DNA of 64,000 nucleotides. Source: Apostichopus japonicus. Its lineage: Eukaryota; Echinodermata; Holothuroidea; Aspidochirotida; Stichopodidae. Of this stretch, positions 36,446-49,555 are shown piece after piece. The notes beneath the pieces were generated by a model, which made no database searches, had not been told where the DNA came from, and saw nothing but the letters and a program-made list of their open reading frames with translations. Numbering within the stretch: position 1 is the stretch's first letter; each line of letters starts with the position of its first letter. Both the position numbers and the translations under genes were made by a program. The stretch lies in the NCBI RefSeq assembly GCF_037975245.1, contig NC_092567.1, positions 15,433,876-15,497,875 on the forward strand, written 5' to 3'.

Positions 36446-38318
36446 TTTCGTAAGCGTTTCTATGGTGCTATTTACACCATATGAAAAGGATAACGAAGTA
36501 TGGTATGGAAATGTAAATATCAAATATGTATAAAAGCGCCTGTGCAATCTTGACATGATTGACCATCGTTAAATAACAAAGAGCGCCATCTTTTTATTGT
36601 ATTTCCGATTGGATCATAGTTAGCCTGTAATCAGCTAGCCTCTGGTCATACCGTCGTGTTATACGCTTAACCCATCAAATTGTGGTACCGTTTTATTTTA
36701 TTTGTCATTTTTATCCATTTCATTCATTAAAATAATATAAACATTAAAATAAGAGTTTCTAGAGAAAATTTTGGTCTTTAAAGGGCTGCACAGTGTCTTT
36801 GATGCTTTTTGAGCGATATATGTTTGTTATGGATGATACTACTTTTTCATTAACCTCTATTCAGAGAAATATCAGCTGATAAATCAGTTGATCAGCGCCA
36901 ACAATCTTGGGCTGTGTTGTTCGCTATTCGACTGTCACGCAAGCTCAGCGGATATACAATACTACTACACGCTGTTAATTTAGCACAATGTATGTAAGTC
37001 CTTGGTCATGACATCATCAGCCTTCGCAAACTAAGCAAAACATCAAAAGCCGAGTACTTGCTTGTCTCGATCTCTAGGATCAGAAAACTGTGATAGTTTT
37101 CGGAACTCCAAAGGTAATTGAAAACGACTAGGACGTTAATACGTATAAAAGATTAGCGTTAACTTAGTCTTTACTATTTTTCGACGTAACAAAATAATGG
37201 ATTAAGTTTCAAATGTAACGTTAGTGTTCACAAATCACAGCTAACTTGTTGTAGTAGTATTAGTAATACTTGACAGTCAGATACGGGCCTAACGTTGGTA
37301 TTTAGCCTAGTTTCACTGGGCTTAGGGTCTAAATGACTAATTAGGGTCTAGGTCTAGAACCAGTAAGTGGCTAACTACTTAGACTTCAAGCAATGAGTTT
37401 GGGGCTTGACATAAAAAATCCCCAATGTTATAGTGGAAGTCTTTTATCAGAGAGAATCAAGTATTTCCGAGTTGGCATAAGTCTTGAACTTCCAGGAAGC
37501 AGGTGCCATACTCTCACTTTGCCTCAGTCATGATCTAGGCTAATATTACACTACAAACTTCACTAGTTAGTGGTAGCCTAGTGTAACTTCGTATGCTTAG
37601 TCCCATAGGTTAGGCAGCCCTAAATAAGGCCTTGTCGGAGTAGCAAGGGGGTTCCAACTATTACACACTTTAAGACTAAATTCAAAATTTATAATGAGAC
37701 CTTAATCAAGCCTTTTGCGTAGGCCTAGTAAATAAACCCACAATCATGATGATGAACTTCTTTGCCAGAATTTTGTTCCATTAGCATTGTTTCACTTTAC
37801 TTTTGTGTTACAATACAAGCTAGCACCCTTCAAGTTGAGTTAACTTTTAGTTGCTATAGTAAAACCATAAAATTTCCAGAAGTGTGTCATGATTGCTAAT
37901 GTGTCACAATAGTGCTGTTCAGAATCAGAGTAGGCCTACTGGGTACATTATTCTGACTAAAGCAGTGTATGATCCAAGTACTGAGTATACACTACATATT
38001 CACTTGAGTAATTTTGACTTATGCATATGCAACAATGGTATGCTTCAATAAATGCCCCCAGATTGTTATTTACAGGCAAATTATACATGTAACAGTTGAA
38101 TGCTACAATGTTTAATAGACTGCATAATATACATAGTACTTAGTAGGGCTGGCTACCATTGTTAAGCAATAGTATATAATGAAGGGTCAACATTATGCGG
38201 CTGACTGTCGTGCTGTCAAATTTAGCATAAGTGTTTTTGTATGCAATAATTGATATGATATCATCCTATGCTTGATATGACTCTTAAATTTTGCTTTGAT
38301 ATGAATATAAGGTACAGT

Positions 38319-40955
38319 CAGGGCTCGAAATTTCAGTATATTTATCACTAGCCCGTCAGCCGTTTGACAATCTTAATCCACTAGCCCGAAGGTACTAGCC
38401 CCAATTCTTCAAATCTCTTGCAAGTAGTCAACATTTTGTCAAATACTCTGCTATTTCTTTTTGGAATTCCGTACCAACTGCATTGCATTCAATTAATAAT
38501 CTATCCTTGCATTCAAACGTAATTTAAAGCGTTACCCTCTTTCAAATAGAATTTTATGATTTAGTCTAAAATTTGGGCCACGTCTTTGTTAAAGTTTTTT
38601 TTCTTCTCCCCCCCACTTTTTCTTATTATTATGATTCATTTTTCTTGTAACATTTTGTTGTTGTCATACTTTGTACCTTTGTTATACTTTGTAAGTTTGT
38701 ATTTTGGGGATACCTCACTTACAAGTTCTTATGAACTTTTCGAGGATCCCCACAACCATATACTTTGCATGTATATACTTGAATTATGTAAAATGTTGGT
38801 AACGTTGATGGTTGGAATATAGTTGAACAAACAAACAAACAAACAAATTAATGTTAGGCTATAGATGGCTTGCACATGTACTATGCATGCAGGGCTGGAA
38901 AACCTTGCGAACCTTCCGAACCAGGTTCGCGGGAAATCCGCGATACTCGCGGGAAATCCAGCCTGGCTGGAGAAAAAAAAAATCGGGAAAAAAAATCAGG
39001 GAAAAAAACGGGACGAAACTTAAAAAAAAAAAAACGAAGGAGCAAAAAGTACATCTGTAAAAACAATAAGGAAAATTTCAGAAGAAAAGTTTCAGAAACA
39101 AAAGAAAAATGTCCAGAGAGCGTGCTCGCAATTTTAGTCACAATAGCCTATAATGAGTAATGATGTGTCCCCAACCCACTCACAAGGGCAATGTCACACG
39201 GACACACACGGCCCAGCGCGGGAAGCTTGCTGTAATAAATCAGCCTCGCGGGAAATGTTTTGAACAATATTGCCATTCCACATTTTTTTATACTTATATT
39301 GTTTGTTAGTTAGTAAACGTTTTCTTTCGTATGAATTTGAATTCAATTCAGTGTTCCCTCTAAGGTGCGGGATTCCCTTCAACTGACTCAGTAATCCCGC
39401 AAAGAAAACATTTGCTAGAAATCCCCGCATCGTTTTCTTGCATTCGCGATAAGTTTATACTCAATGCACAACGTATTCACCTGACAGAGAAAAAACTCTG
39501 AAAGATCCAGCAAAACACTTTCGAAAAATTCACGCGAAACTGGCATATCGTGCTAAATGCAACTAATGTCATGTAAACAAGGCTCTAGTACACCCATTTA
39601 TGAAAAAACTGTAAGACCTCATCGGGTATTAAGCTGGGGGAAAGAAAGTATTTTCTAGAATTTCCAAAAATACGGAAAAAATAATATCCTACCATAGTTA
39701 AGTGCATAGCAAATAGCCTAACCACCTCGTCGGTTACGGATCTCACGTAACTACAAAAACACAAGTAATTGTATTTTGCGAACTTGACGTATTCTACAAG
39801 AACATGGAAATAATATTAAGCATTTAGTTTATAATGCCAAGTGGCCTAAAACATGTTTATTACAAGGTTTAATTTCATAAAGATGGCCATAGCTAGTGGG
39901 GCCTCGATGTGCTGCGTGTATAGGTATTGACTGTACCTCGTGTATCATGGGGAATACTCCATGAAACGTCTCTTGGAAACTTGCCAAAAATGTTAACAAA
40001 CAGGTGTTAGGTTAGACAGGGGATGAGCGCGCAGTTAAGTTTGGTAAGGTATGGTACCTAGGGAAATTCGGAGCACATGTACAGTATCCTACCGTGTATT
40101 TAAGTAGTATATAGGGGTAAACCGTACTTCAGTTGTAAACTGATACATGTACGTATTGTGTGTGCTGTTCATTGTTAGGCAGTCTATAAACGGGGCTTTG
40201 CCGAACGCTGTTTGTTTCATAATATCGTGAGTTGTGTAAGTTAAACTTTTTAAAGATTGTAAGACAGATTAAATCTCTTTTCATTTTATAACGTAATATA
40301 GCTACTGTACTCTAACTTGTCATTTGAAAATTTTCAACAGCTTCGTGACAATTTAAATTCAAAAATGTTGTCAGTATTTTGCATCCTCAACTGCGAATTT
40401 TTTATCGCCAGACACGCAAAAATACCAAAATTTTTCGGGGTCTTTGCCCCCTGACCCCCACAAGGGGTTCCACCCTTGACCCCACCAGGGCCCTTGGGCG
40501 GGCCCCTGGACCCCACGCCTTTATGCTCGCATGCTACGCGTGCTCGGCGTGTTTGTTGCGCGAACACCGGCGGGAAATTGGGAGTGTGTTCGCGGGAAAT
40601 TGAACAAGGTTTTCCAACACTGTATGCATGTACACGTAACCTCAGTACAGGGACAACGTTCAAACATTCTTTATTGCTACATTTTAAGCATCCTTATACT
40701 AAATGTGCGTTGTGTAAGATTACACGCAGTACGCATACTGTACAGCGATATTCAGGATTGGCCATTCTGAATTAGAGATCTGCGTAGAACTGATTGTGAG
40801 GGCAATGTTGTGAGAGTTTTGTACATCAACTTAGTGCAAAAATGTTTAATAGCCCATCGGGCTTCTAATTGTAAAATTGGCACTACAGTAGTCTGAGTGT
40901 TTTTTGAACTAGCCCAAAGACTAGCGGGCTTAGGTACAGTATATTTAGAGCCCTG
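38319..40955. mobile_element. hAT-like element interrupted by a nested hAT-like element
   Basis: Left end CAGGGCTCGAAATTTCAGTA; right end reverse complement CAGGGCTCTAAATATACTGT, both followed by CTAGCCC-type sequence. An inner element (38890-40622) separates the halves, leaving about 900 bp of its own sequence. The flanks (GGTACAGT and CTATACAG) do not form a clean 8-bp duplication. No transposase is seen. Confidence 0.72.
38890..40622. mobile_element. hAT-like non-autonomous element, nested
   Basis: Ends CAGGGCTGGAAAACCTTG and, reverse complemented, CAGTGTTGGAAAACCTTG, flanked by a perfect 8-bp duplication TATGCATG (38882-38889 and 40623-40630). Sub-terminal GCGGGAAAT words occur at both ends. 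There is no intact transposase frame. It inserted into the older element at 38319-40955. Confidence 0.85.
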
Positions 40956-43323
40956 CTATACAGTGAATTAATGTTTTTGCTACAACGCCTATTGGTAGTG
41001 ACAAGTGTTAAAGATACATGGGGTGGCATTCAGGACACCCACTCTGACCCCTCCCCTCCCCCCTATTGTATGCCATCATTTAGGTTTGTCTGTAATTTGG
41101 TTAAGTTCATACTTCTGTTGGTACTATCTGTTCCTTCTCATTGTAATTAACCTCTATAACAAAATGGCTAAACTTGCCTACTAAACATACTTAAACTATA
41201 TACTGTACAGGAAACAGTCTTTTCATTGGTTACAGATCTTTTGTAAGCAATGTTTACAAACTTAACACAAGTTGTGCTAGTCTGTAATCTTTAATACTGT
41301 AGTCACAGATTACTCACTAACAGGTTTGTTTATGTTGTGATACTGTATGTATTGTATTGTAAGGAACACGTATTATGCTACCAGAGATCTACGTGACAAC
41401 AAAGGTATTAAGGATTAATATAATGATTATTATGATGACTATTATTATGATTATTACGATTATGTGGTTTATGATTATCATGATAATTATGATTATTAGT
41501 TAATACAGGCAACAAAAAACCCAATCATTAATTGTGATCAATGTAATAGAGATTGTGGTTATTAACAACTCCCCCAAACAGCTGAGACCATTATTATTAT
41601 GATTACCTTTATGATTACAATTATTAGTATTACTATGTATTTGACCATTCTTTATTCCATTCGGGAGATATCATTGATTTAATGGTGTTTCTTCACACGC
41701 AAGGTTGAAGACTAGATCTACAGTACAGTATTCTAAATGTAAAATCACAGAACCACACATGCCTCTAATATTTTGTATTCTTCACTATTTGTAAAGTTGT
41801 GTATCTTCTGCAACGGAGAGGGGTTTTGCAAATTGCTTTTATATAAAATACCAATAACCTGTATCATTGATTTAATGGTGTTTCTTCACACGCAAGGTTG
41901 AAGACTAGTTCCAGTCTAAATGTAAAATCACGGAACCACACGTGCCTCCAATATTTTGTGTTCTTCACTATTTGTAACTATGTATCTTCTGTAACGTATA
42001 GAGGGGTTTTGCAAATGCTTTCATATATATAAAGTATCAAATCTCTTACCATGTCCTTTGGTTTCAGTATCAATAACTGTTAACATTCTACAACGAAAAT
42101 ATGAAAAGGTAAACAATGAGAAAGTGAAAGGCCTGTTTCAGATCATCCTATAGAACAGTACTAGCGCTCTTTGACATTAATGATTTATAAAATGACAGCT
42201 CCCAGGCACGACTTAAGAATATTCTTCAATAGCTGTTTCGGCATCGGAGACTTGCTTTGCGAAGATCTCTGTCAGGAAGTAGCCACAGACGACGGTTGGG
42301 TTTTTCTTGCCTTGAAATTGAACCAAAATCGGATAATATATAATTTAATAGGCCTATTTCATATTTTTTTGTCATTTATTCAGTCCAGAATAAATATAAA
42401 ATTTTTATAAAAAGGAGTACAAACATACAGTAAAATATACTGCAAGCTAGTGCTGATGTTGATAATTCCATACGATAGCCTTTTGACATTTCCTAAAATC
42501 ATAGTAACAACCTTTTTTTCCTGGCAATGCCCTTTTCCAAACTTGTTTGTGTGTACGCTAAGCAAACCATCGTTAGATGTGCAATGTACGTGCGACCTTT
42601 AGCACAGTGAACTACAGTACTGTATATAGTTTTTATATATACTAATTTAGCAAGATCTCTCCCACCTTCAACAAACAGTGGCCAACTGGAATTGGTGTAC
42701 AAAACTACAAACCAGAGGAATAAGAAAGCTGTGCACACAATTTTCTTTCCAGTCTTAAATTATTGTCCAAATTATGAATCAGGAATATGAAGCTTTTCCC
42801 CTTTAAAGTTGTTTATAAGAAACAAACAATACAGTATTTTTAGCATTATTGGGAAAAGAAACCTTTTTTTTCCCTCTGCTGCTGCTGACCTACAGTATGA
42901 TTTGAAGCCTTTATCTTGTGTATTTCATACAAAAAAAAAAAAACACAACCTAACCGACCCCTACTGTAACTCTTTAATCTCTCTTGAAATCTTCAATCTT
43001 GACTTTCTTTTAAATTTGTTTTTAAACTAATTTGGCATAAGGAGTGAATGCAAAATTCAATAATAAACATTGGTGTCAGGACTGTTAAGCAAGCTGAACA
43101 TATTCGACTAAAACAATAATCCAATGCATGGATGAGCAACAATGTCTTTACCTCAATACTGCAGCAAGGTGAGTGACCATATTTTTTACCCCCAGGTAAT
43201 TTTTGGATAGTAATATCAGTTTTGACCCTGCTCACCTCCGTGGTGACATTCATAACTTGGTCAGTGCTCTTCCTACAGTACACTACATTTTCAGGGAGGG
43301 AGGGGGGGTACAGTATTTATAGG
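40956..43323. other. Intergenic DNA upstream of STK38
   Basis: ATT/ATG-rich tract at 41415-41500 and a tandem duplication (listed separately). No gene recognised. Confidence 0.4.
41667..42050. repeat. Tandem duplication of about 190 bp
   Basis: Two units start with ATCATTGATTTAATGGTGTT at about 41669 and 41863 and share CACACGCAAGGTTGAAGACT, TGTAAAATCAC and GAGGGGTTTTGCAAAT. Confidence 0.9.
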
Positions 43324-43684
43324 CAGTGGCGTAGGAAGGTACTTTTGAGTGGGGGGGCTGAAGACTGATGGCTGGCCTGGGGTAGGGGTCTAATGGGAGG
43401 GAGTGTCCCCCCTTTGGAACTTTTTGGCATTTCCAGGTGGCCTCAGATGCAATTTGCTGCAATGTAGCACAAATTCAACACCCACTCCATTTTGTAAAAA
43501 CTTTTTCATTTTCACCTGGCCTCAGATTCAATTTGGTGCTCCAAATGAGATTTTTTTCTCATTTGGAAATGAAAAAGGGGTTTTCTGACTTGCGAAGCGG
43601 GGGGCGGAATGATACTTCTGCCCCTCCATATTTTTCACTGAGGGGGCTGGCGCCCCCCCCAGCCCCCCGGTTCCTACGCTCTTG
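43324..43684. mobile_element. hAT-like short element, 361 bp
   Basis: Ends CAGTGGCGTAGGAAGG and, reverse complemented, CAAGAGCGTAGGAACC, flanked by a perfect 8-bp duplication TTTATAGG (43316-43323 and 43685-43692). G- and C-rich blocks lie inside each end. Non-coding. Confidence 0.87.
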
Positions 43685-45283
43685 TTTATAGGACCTCTGA
43701 GTGTTTTGGTGCCAGTTGTTTGTATCAGATTCTAATGTAAATTGGTTAACCTAATTTGTAAAAGTTTGCTAAATTATATATATGTATCTTTGAATATTAC
43801 AGAATAAGCCTGAATAAGGTTGAAGTGTTTATTTCATGATCAATTTTGCAATCCGGTAATTGATAAATGATGGATTTTACATAGTGAACTGACCAAGTGG
43901 CGTGCTACAGTATATTTACAGTACATTTTACAGAGTCCAGTATATACAGTAGGATTGGATTGCATGTGATATTCAACTTTGACACAGTAGTGCGTGTTGC
44001 CTGAAAAAGACATCGAGCAGTCACCCCCTGTAAAGATATTTGTAATATAAACAATGTTAAACATCAATACTGCACAACCCAACAGCAGAACTTTGCAGGC
44101 AGGCTTATCCAGGCAGATGCAAGTTGGCACCCAACAGGAAATATTTGATAACCAAAAACTGCAGTAGTTTAGGATGTTTCATGGGTATAATCTTCAGGGG
44201 TAATTGGGCCATGTTAATAAAGACCTGGTAATCTTTCGACTTTCGGTTTGGTCCGTAGTAATAATATCTTCGGAAATTGAAAGATGAGGTGACTGGCATG
44301 ACTCTTGCTTGTTTTGTTTCTGATTGCTTTGTGGCAGGATATATAAACTAAAGTAGGGATTGAATTTTATTATGGTCTGGATATGATGATTATTGTTATT
44401 GTTAATATGAATACATCTTGAGCAGTGTTTTGTACATGTTCTGTATGATCACAAATGAGCTAAAAGATGTATGCATCGGTTGATAATACAATAGTAAATT
44501 GTTTAGGAAGGGAGTGCCACAGTATTGAAGGGTGCCAATCTCTGGCCTGGGGGATGAGGCTGGGAAAGGGGGGGGGTAGGACTTTATGCATCATTTTTCC
44601 ATTTTATTGACAAACACTGATATACCGTATCACTGTATCTTGTTTCAGATGAACACCTACACTTACCATGATCAGTATACAGTATATATAGTACAGTACA
44701 TTACAGTTCAGTACAGTAACATTGAACAGTGCAGTACTGATTTAAAGTCACAATTACAGTTCTTTGATAATTAGAACACAAGTCTTAGCACTTTCTTGTG
44801 ATGCCTGTACGTTTAGTTTCCTGTCTTGTGGTACGTGTGATATCTTTTGTGCGTAATGCTTTTTGTTTTCTCTGTGAATTTGTACCGTCCTCATGCTGTT
44901 TGTGACTTTCCTTCATCCTAATGCATTGACACCCCATCAAGTGAATGGGTGGCAGGATAAAACCTTCACAAAAAGGATAGATTTGCCATCACCCTATTTC
45001 CATTGAAAACATGCCCTTTTTATATTTGGAACATTCTATAAAATTATTTCATGTTTGAGACAATCTTGGTTTCGGTGTAACATACAGAACTGGGTTGAAA
45101 CATAGCAAAAGAAGCTAAGTAAAGCCCTCCCCCACCCCCACCCCCCACCCTACCTCCACCCCACCCCACACCCACCAACCCCTCCACCTTAAGAACAAAA
45201 CCAAAAGAAACAAACAAATGGTATCTGAAATTGTAAATTTAAGGCCTACTTTAACATACATTTACAATTTTTACCATTTACAG
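43685..45283. other. Upstream flank of the STK38 coding exon
   Basis: No exon recognised. C-rich run at 45127-45185. A TTTACAG acceptor at 45277-45283 shows that the first coding exon begins with untranslated sequence and that a non-coding exon lies further upstream. Confidence 0.45.
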
Positions 45284-45330
45284 GTTTCCACATGATCTCT
45301 TCTGATGGACTAATCTGATAACCTTCCAAG

Positions 45331-45467
45331 ATGGCAACCACAGCCCAGCCAATGGCCCCGTTCGTTAAGGTGAATGCCTTCACCAATGAGAAGGTCACCA
45401 AAGCTAAGGTGATGCTGGAGAGCTTTTATCAAAATCTTTGGTCACAGAAAGAAGAAAGAAGAAAGAG
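45331..45467 (+). CDS. STK38: NDR kinase (STK38-type), first coding exon
   Basis: STK38/NDR is an AGC-family Ser/Thr kinase activated by MOB proteins in Hippo-like signalling. The exon begins at ATG 45331 and reads ...NAFTNEKVTKAKVMLESFYQ then NLWSQKEERRKR, matching the N-terminal regulatory region of human STK38/STK38L (ERVTMTKVTLENFYSNLIAQHEERE). That region binds MOB and S100B. The ATG is preceded by an in-frame-free UTR and an acceptor at 45282-45283. Donor AG|GTGAGG after 45467 splits an arginine codon, completed at 52524. The kinase domain is outside the window. Confidence 0.85.
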
Positions 45468-45547
45468 GTGAGGGATAGAGCATATAATTAAAACAAAAAT
45501 TGTGATTTTTATTATTAAAAGAAAAAACTGTTTTCATGTAAAATTTG

Positions 45548-45600
45548 TCCATTAGCCCTTGAAGAAGATCCTGCTAGGATCGAAACGTCAGGCCAACTTA
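45548..45600 (+). ncRNA. Decayed hammerhead-ribozyme-like motif
   Basis: Plus strand: GCCCTTGAAGAAG, then perfect 6-bp stem GATCCT/AGGATC, then GAAAC, GTC and AGGCC. The core reads UUGAAGA where CUGAAGA is expected. It is the partner copy of 35400-35452 (about 40 bp alignable, inverted orientation). Probably the terminal part of a Penelope-like element; no reverse transcriptase is nearby. Confidence 0.6.
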
Positions 45601-46244
45601 CACATTTACACATTTATTATTAAAAGAACAGACAAATTCTGCAAGGCTGAGGCTCTGGAACAGGATTCAAACCGGTGACTTCTGGATTATGAGGTCGTGA
45701 AGTTTGTGAAGTCACGTCCAGCCTAGCGTCGTGACCAACCATGCGGCTATTTGTTTTGTTGCTCTTAGGGCTTTGAATATGCTACAGTCTACAGAACTTT
45801 GCATATCCTGCTTCTAAGGACCAACCCAACGTTGTAGCGTTTTTTTTTTTTTCTTTTGTTTTTTGGCTTCTCTTTGTCTTCAATCCCAGACAATTTGCGT
45901 CAGCCCTTGGTCATGTCTTCAATAATGCTGTGAGTCAGCAGCAAAATTGTACGTGAGCTCAGGTATTAATATAATGGATCGACTTAAAACAATACCTGCG
46001 ATTTGTATTTTGTGCATAAAAATCCAGTAGTCATCTCACTATGTACATCATGAGTCATACTATATCCTGTTACAGTAAGTAAACGTTCCTGGCTGAAGTT
46101 AACATTGTCGGACACTTCCTGGAGGCAGCACGACCGATAGTAAACTACTGTACATACTGTATGTCACATACTGAAAATTAAAAAAGATGATAGTTTGGCT
46201 AGGAAAATGCTGTACATATATAAATGCTATGTATATTAGTTTGT

Positions 46245-46347
46245 AATAATAATAATAATAAGCAAATATTTATAGAGCGCTTAATGCAAAGGCCTCAAAG
46301 CGCATTATACATCATAACATTTGTATGCAAATGTAATGATGTATAAT
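46245..46347. repeat. LINE/SINE tail-like sequence with adjacent hairpin
   Basis: An (ATA)n tract (46245-46262) is followed by TTTATAGAGCGCTTAATGCA and CCTCAAAGCGC, a widespread retroelement 3'-end motif read here on the minus strand. Immediately after, 46304-46347 is a 20-bp inverted repeat with one mismatch around a TATG loop (left arm starts ATTATACATC). Confidence 0.65.
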
Positions 46348-48214
46348 CTTTAGAAAAATCTTGGGAAAATATGATTTTTTTTCCCCTCGGACTTTTGACC
46401 ATGTGGTTAAGTACAAAGCAACTTAACACTGCTGTATGGGGATATGGCCTTACAGCAGTGCAGTAGTACACAGCTACTGTACAATACATACAGTACACTT
46501 GGCACATTATTAACTGACTACAAACCCACTGCAGGTATTTTTTGGGGGCTTGTAGTGATTAAGCTTTAGGTGTGGTCAAATAACAGCTTAAAGGAAACTT
46601 GAACTGGGTTTAAATAACTCAACTTAGCTGGAAGCAGTTTGATTCCCTGTGTGAGAGAAACAAATTCGTGGATCATTAGCTGTTTTATTTGTACATAAAT
46701 CGTAATTGATAGGTTTCCAGTTAGAATTTAAACTGACTAAGAAACAAAGATTGCTGACCTTTATCTCAACTGTGGACAGAACACAACTGAGGACACAACA
46801 CAGCAGGATGTAGGGGATGACCAATAAAAAATATGACCAGAGGCTGTTTAGAAAGTGATCCCTCCCTCTCTCTGAAAGGTCAAAGTTGTCACTAGACACT
46901 TTATAATGAGGTTAATTTACAATGACTGTGTCTTTGAAGGCCTTTGTCCATATACTGAAAATGAGAAATCGCTGTTTACAGGTTACATGGGTAGTGTACA
47001 GTACGTCAGTGAAAACAAAGAAACTTTTATAGAAGTTTATTCTGAATTCAAATAGATCTAAAGAGAACCTCTTCAGGGAAGCAATTTCTGTTTCGTTGAA
47101 AGCAACTCGGGTCTTTGTGTCTTCGTATTCAATACATTATCTCATAAATAGTCCACCACGAGTCAACAATTTAGGATCAAAACAAATGTGATCAATTGGA
47201 AATAGTCATTCCAACATGGCCACATGTAATTATTCGCTCCATGTGTAATGGTAGTCCGGTCAAAATTGTTTCCATCGAGTTCTGATTGCATCGTAACAAA
47301 ATGTTCCCCAGATTTCTAGGTAAAATGATTTATTGGTATCACCCTGCATGATCACTTTGCAGATATTAACTGAAATAAGAAGAAAAACATAAATAGTGGT
47401 ATGATCCTTCCAAAGGGGAAGTTTATTGGCCCAAAGCCAGGTGTTCTATTCACCCAACGCTACACACCACTACTACAGTGTACACATTGCTAATTAATGC
47501 TATGGTATTTTGCAACTTTTTTCTCTTCTTCGGATAACCGAATTTGCTGTTCAGACAACCAAAAGACCTGGTTAAATCTGAGGGAAAAACCAGAAAAGTA
47601 TTTGTAAAAGATTGTTCTAGTTGTTGTAATGACGGTGTTCTTTCCTTTATTCAGCCCCCATAGGATTAATTCCTTAAGTTTGCAAAGAGAGAGAAAATTA
47701 AAGTTTTGCTTTTAATGATGGAATGTTCAATGTATAGTACTTATCACTTTTTAAGTTCTGAACATCCTTCTGGTGACTGCAATACTTGTTACAATACTTG
47801 CAATACTTGTTACAGTTTTCTGTGTCACTCCTACTGTACTAATTAATATTGTATGACACTGCAGGGAATATTTTACTGTTATCTGGAATTATCACTTGTA
47901 CCTCAACATACTATGTATGTATGTTCATGTACATTATATCACTCTTTGTACATACAGCAGTTACCATAGTGTTTTGTAACCTGGGAAACAGTTCAGAGTG
48001 CTCCTTCAAAAGTGCTCTGATGCAAACTTCGAGCACTGAATTATACCCTGCAAGGTGTGTCTACAGTTGGGTCTTCACTCGAGCGAGTTCCTACTATAAT
48101 ACTGTGCACCCTGTGCACTTACTGTACAGTACACCACCAAAGTACTGCTTGAATATTTTTATTTTTATCGCTGTATCAATTTTCAATGAGCCCTGTATCA
48201 TATTTTATGCTCTA

Positions 48215-48290
48215 TTGTGAAGTGCTTTGAGAACATATTTTCATGTAAGTCACTATATAAGAAATGAATTATTATTATTATTATTAAAAA
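48215..48290 (+). repeat. LINE-type 3' end with (ATT)n tail
   Basis: GTGAAGTGCTTTGAGAACAT, then TCACTATATAAGAAATGAATT followed by (ATT)n. It matches the usual GCGCTTTGAG ... GCGCTATATAAAT-ATT tail of many invertebrate LINEs. No reverse transcriptase seen upstream. Confidence 0.65.
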
Positions 48291-49188
48291 TATGATTATT
48301 ATCGAATATAGAGTGTAAAAAATGAAACTTTACACGACCAAACAGAGCCTTGCCAACAACTTTCTGGCACACTGTACTGTACTCAATAAATTCAAGCTGC
48401 AGTATCTCACACTTAGTATACTTGCAGCATGTTCACGACATAAATATTGAAGTGATAATTTGTCGTCAATACTCAGTATATATACTATTTACTTCGTTCC
48501 CCACTTACCTGTCTCCCCACAACCTGAGCACTGCATTCTACCGTGTCTAGTATGCCCTGGTAATCTTTTAACACTGTGCACCCTTACTGACCCCTAGTGA
48601 ACTCCTTCATATTCTACCCGTACCATTCCAAAGTGTCTCACATGTTTTTCGTATTGGGAAAAATTTTCTTCAAAATTCGCCCGGATACCTTGGATTTTTA
48701 CTCTAGAAGTTTCCTTATAGGAGTTCTAGCACTTCCAACAACCTTTTACAGCCTGATAAGTATCCTCTTCTTTAGGGAAGGGAGTTTTGGGGGCTGTTTT
48801 TTGGTGTGCACTCTCACCCATGCGTTCGTTTTGTTAGCGTAACGTGGGGTTCTCAGGTAGTAGTTCCGTGAAACTACTTTGTTCGTTCGCCTTCTCCGCT
48901 TTGATACGCGGATAGGCATTTGTTTTCTTGTGTACATGTTTTCCAGCCTTTTTAACCTCTCCTAAGATGTTTTGCTTGTTTCATGTACTTTCGTTACTTT
49001 TTTACGTTTTTTAGTGTTGGTTTCACTCTTGTAGCGTAGCTTGTAAGCCGCGAACCCCTATCCCATACTAGGCGGATAGGCGGTTCGATTACGTTGTTAT
49101 TGTTTCATGTTTGAACCTTCATATATTTTTATATATTTTCATGTTTCTCCAATATATATACTTTACGCAGTCATACGATATACAGTAT

Positions 49189-49555
49189 CAGGGATGAGCC
49201 CACGCTGGGCGGCACTGGGCGGCCCTGCCCAGCGCTAAAAAAATACCGTCCAGCACTGTCTTAAAATCGTGAATCCTGCCCAGCATTACTGTATTCTCAT
49301 CTAAAATCCCGACATTCCTAATAATATATATATTCAACATAAATTGAAAAATAAAATAAAAAATGTAAACTTAGCAAAACTAGTACTTGTGTATGTGCTT
49401 TAAAAGCTACACAAGTGCCAGCATTTGGCATCTGAGCACCTTCAAAAATTGAAAAATTTCTCAAAGTGGAGGGGGTCACCCCCTCCCCCTTAGACCCCTC
49501 CCCCAGGATGGCGATCAGTATACCTGGCACTCAGGAAATCCTGGGCACATCCCTG
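49189..49555. mobile_element. hAT-like short element, 367 bp
   Basis: Ends CAGGGATGAGCCCACG and, reverse complemented, CAGGGATGTGCCCAGG. The flanks do not show a clean duplication. Its interior (GCATCTGAGCACCTT; CACCCCCTCC; TTAGACCCCTCCCC) is homologous to the interior of 56108-56574, although the ends differ. Confidence 0.75.

Larger units (their letters stand above)
33524..38318. other. Divergent intergenic region, SEPSECS and STK38
   Basis: No convincing exon. It probably contains the SEPSECS promoter and, if STK38 starts far upstream, its untranslated first exon: a GTAATT donor-like site after CTCCAAAG lies at 37112, but nothing decides it. A LINE-like fragment and a hammerhead-like remnant are listed separately. 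Confidence 0.35.
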
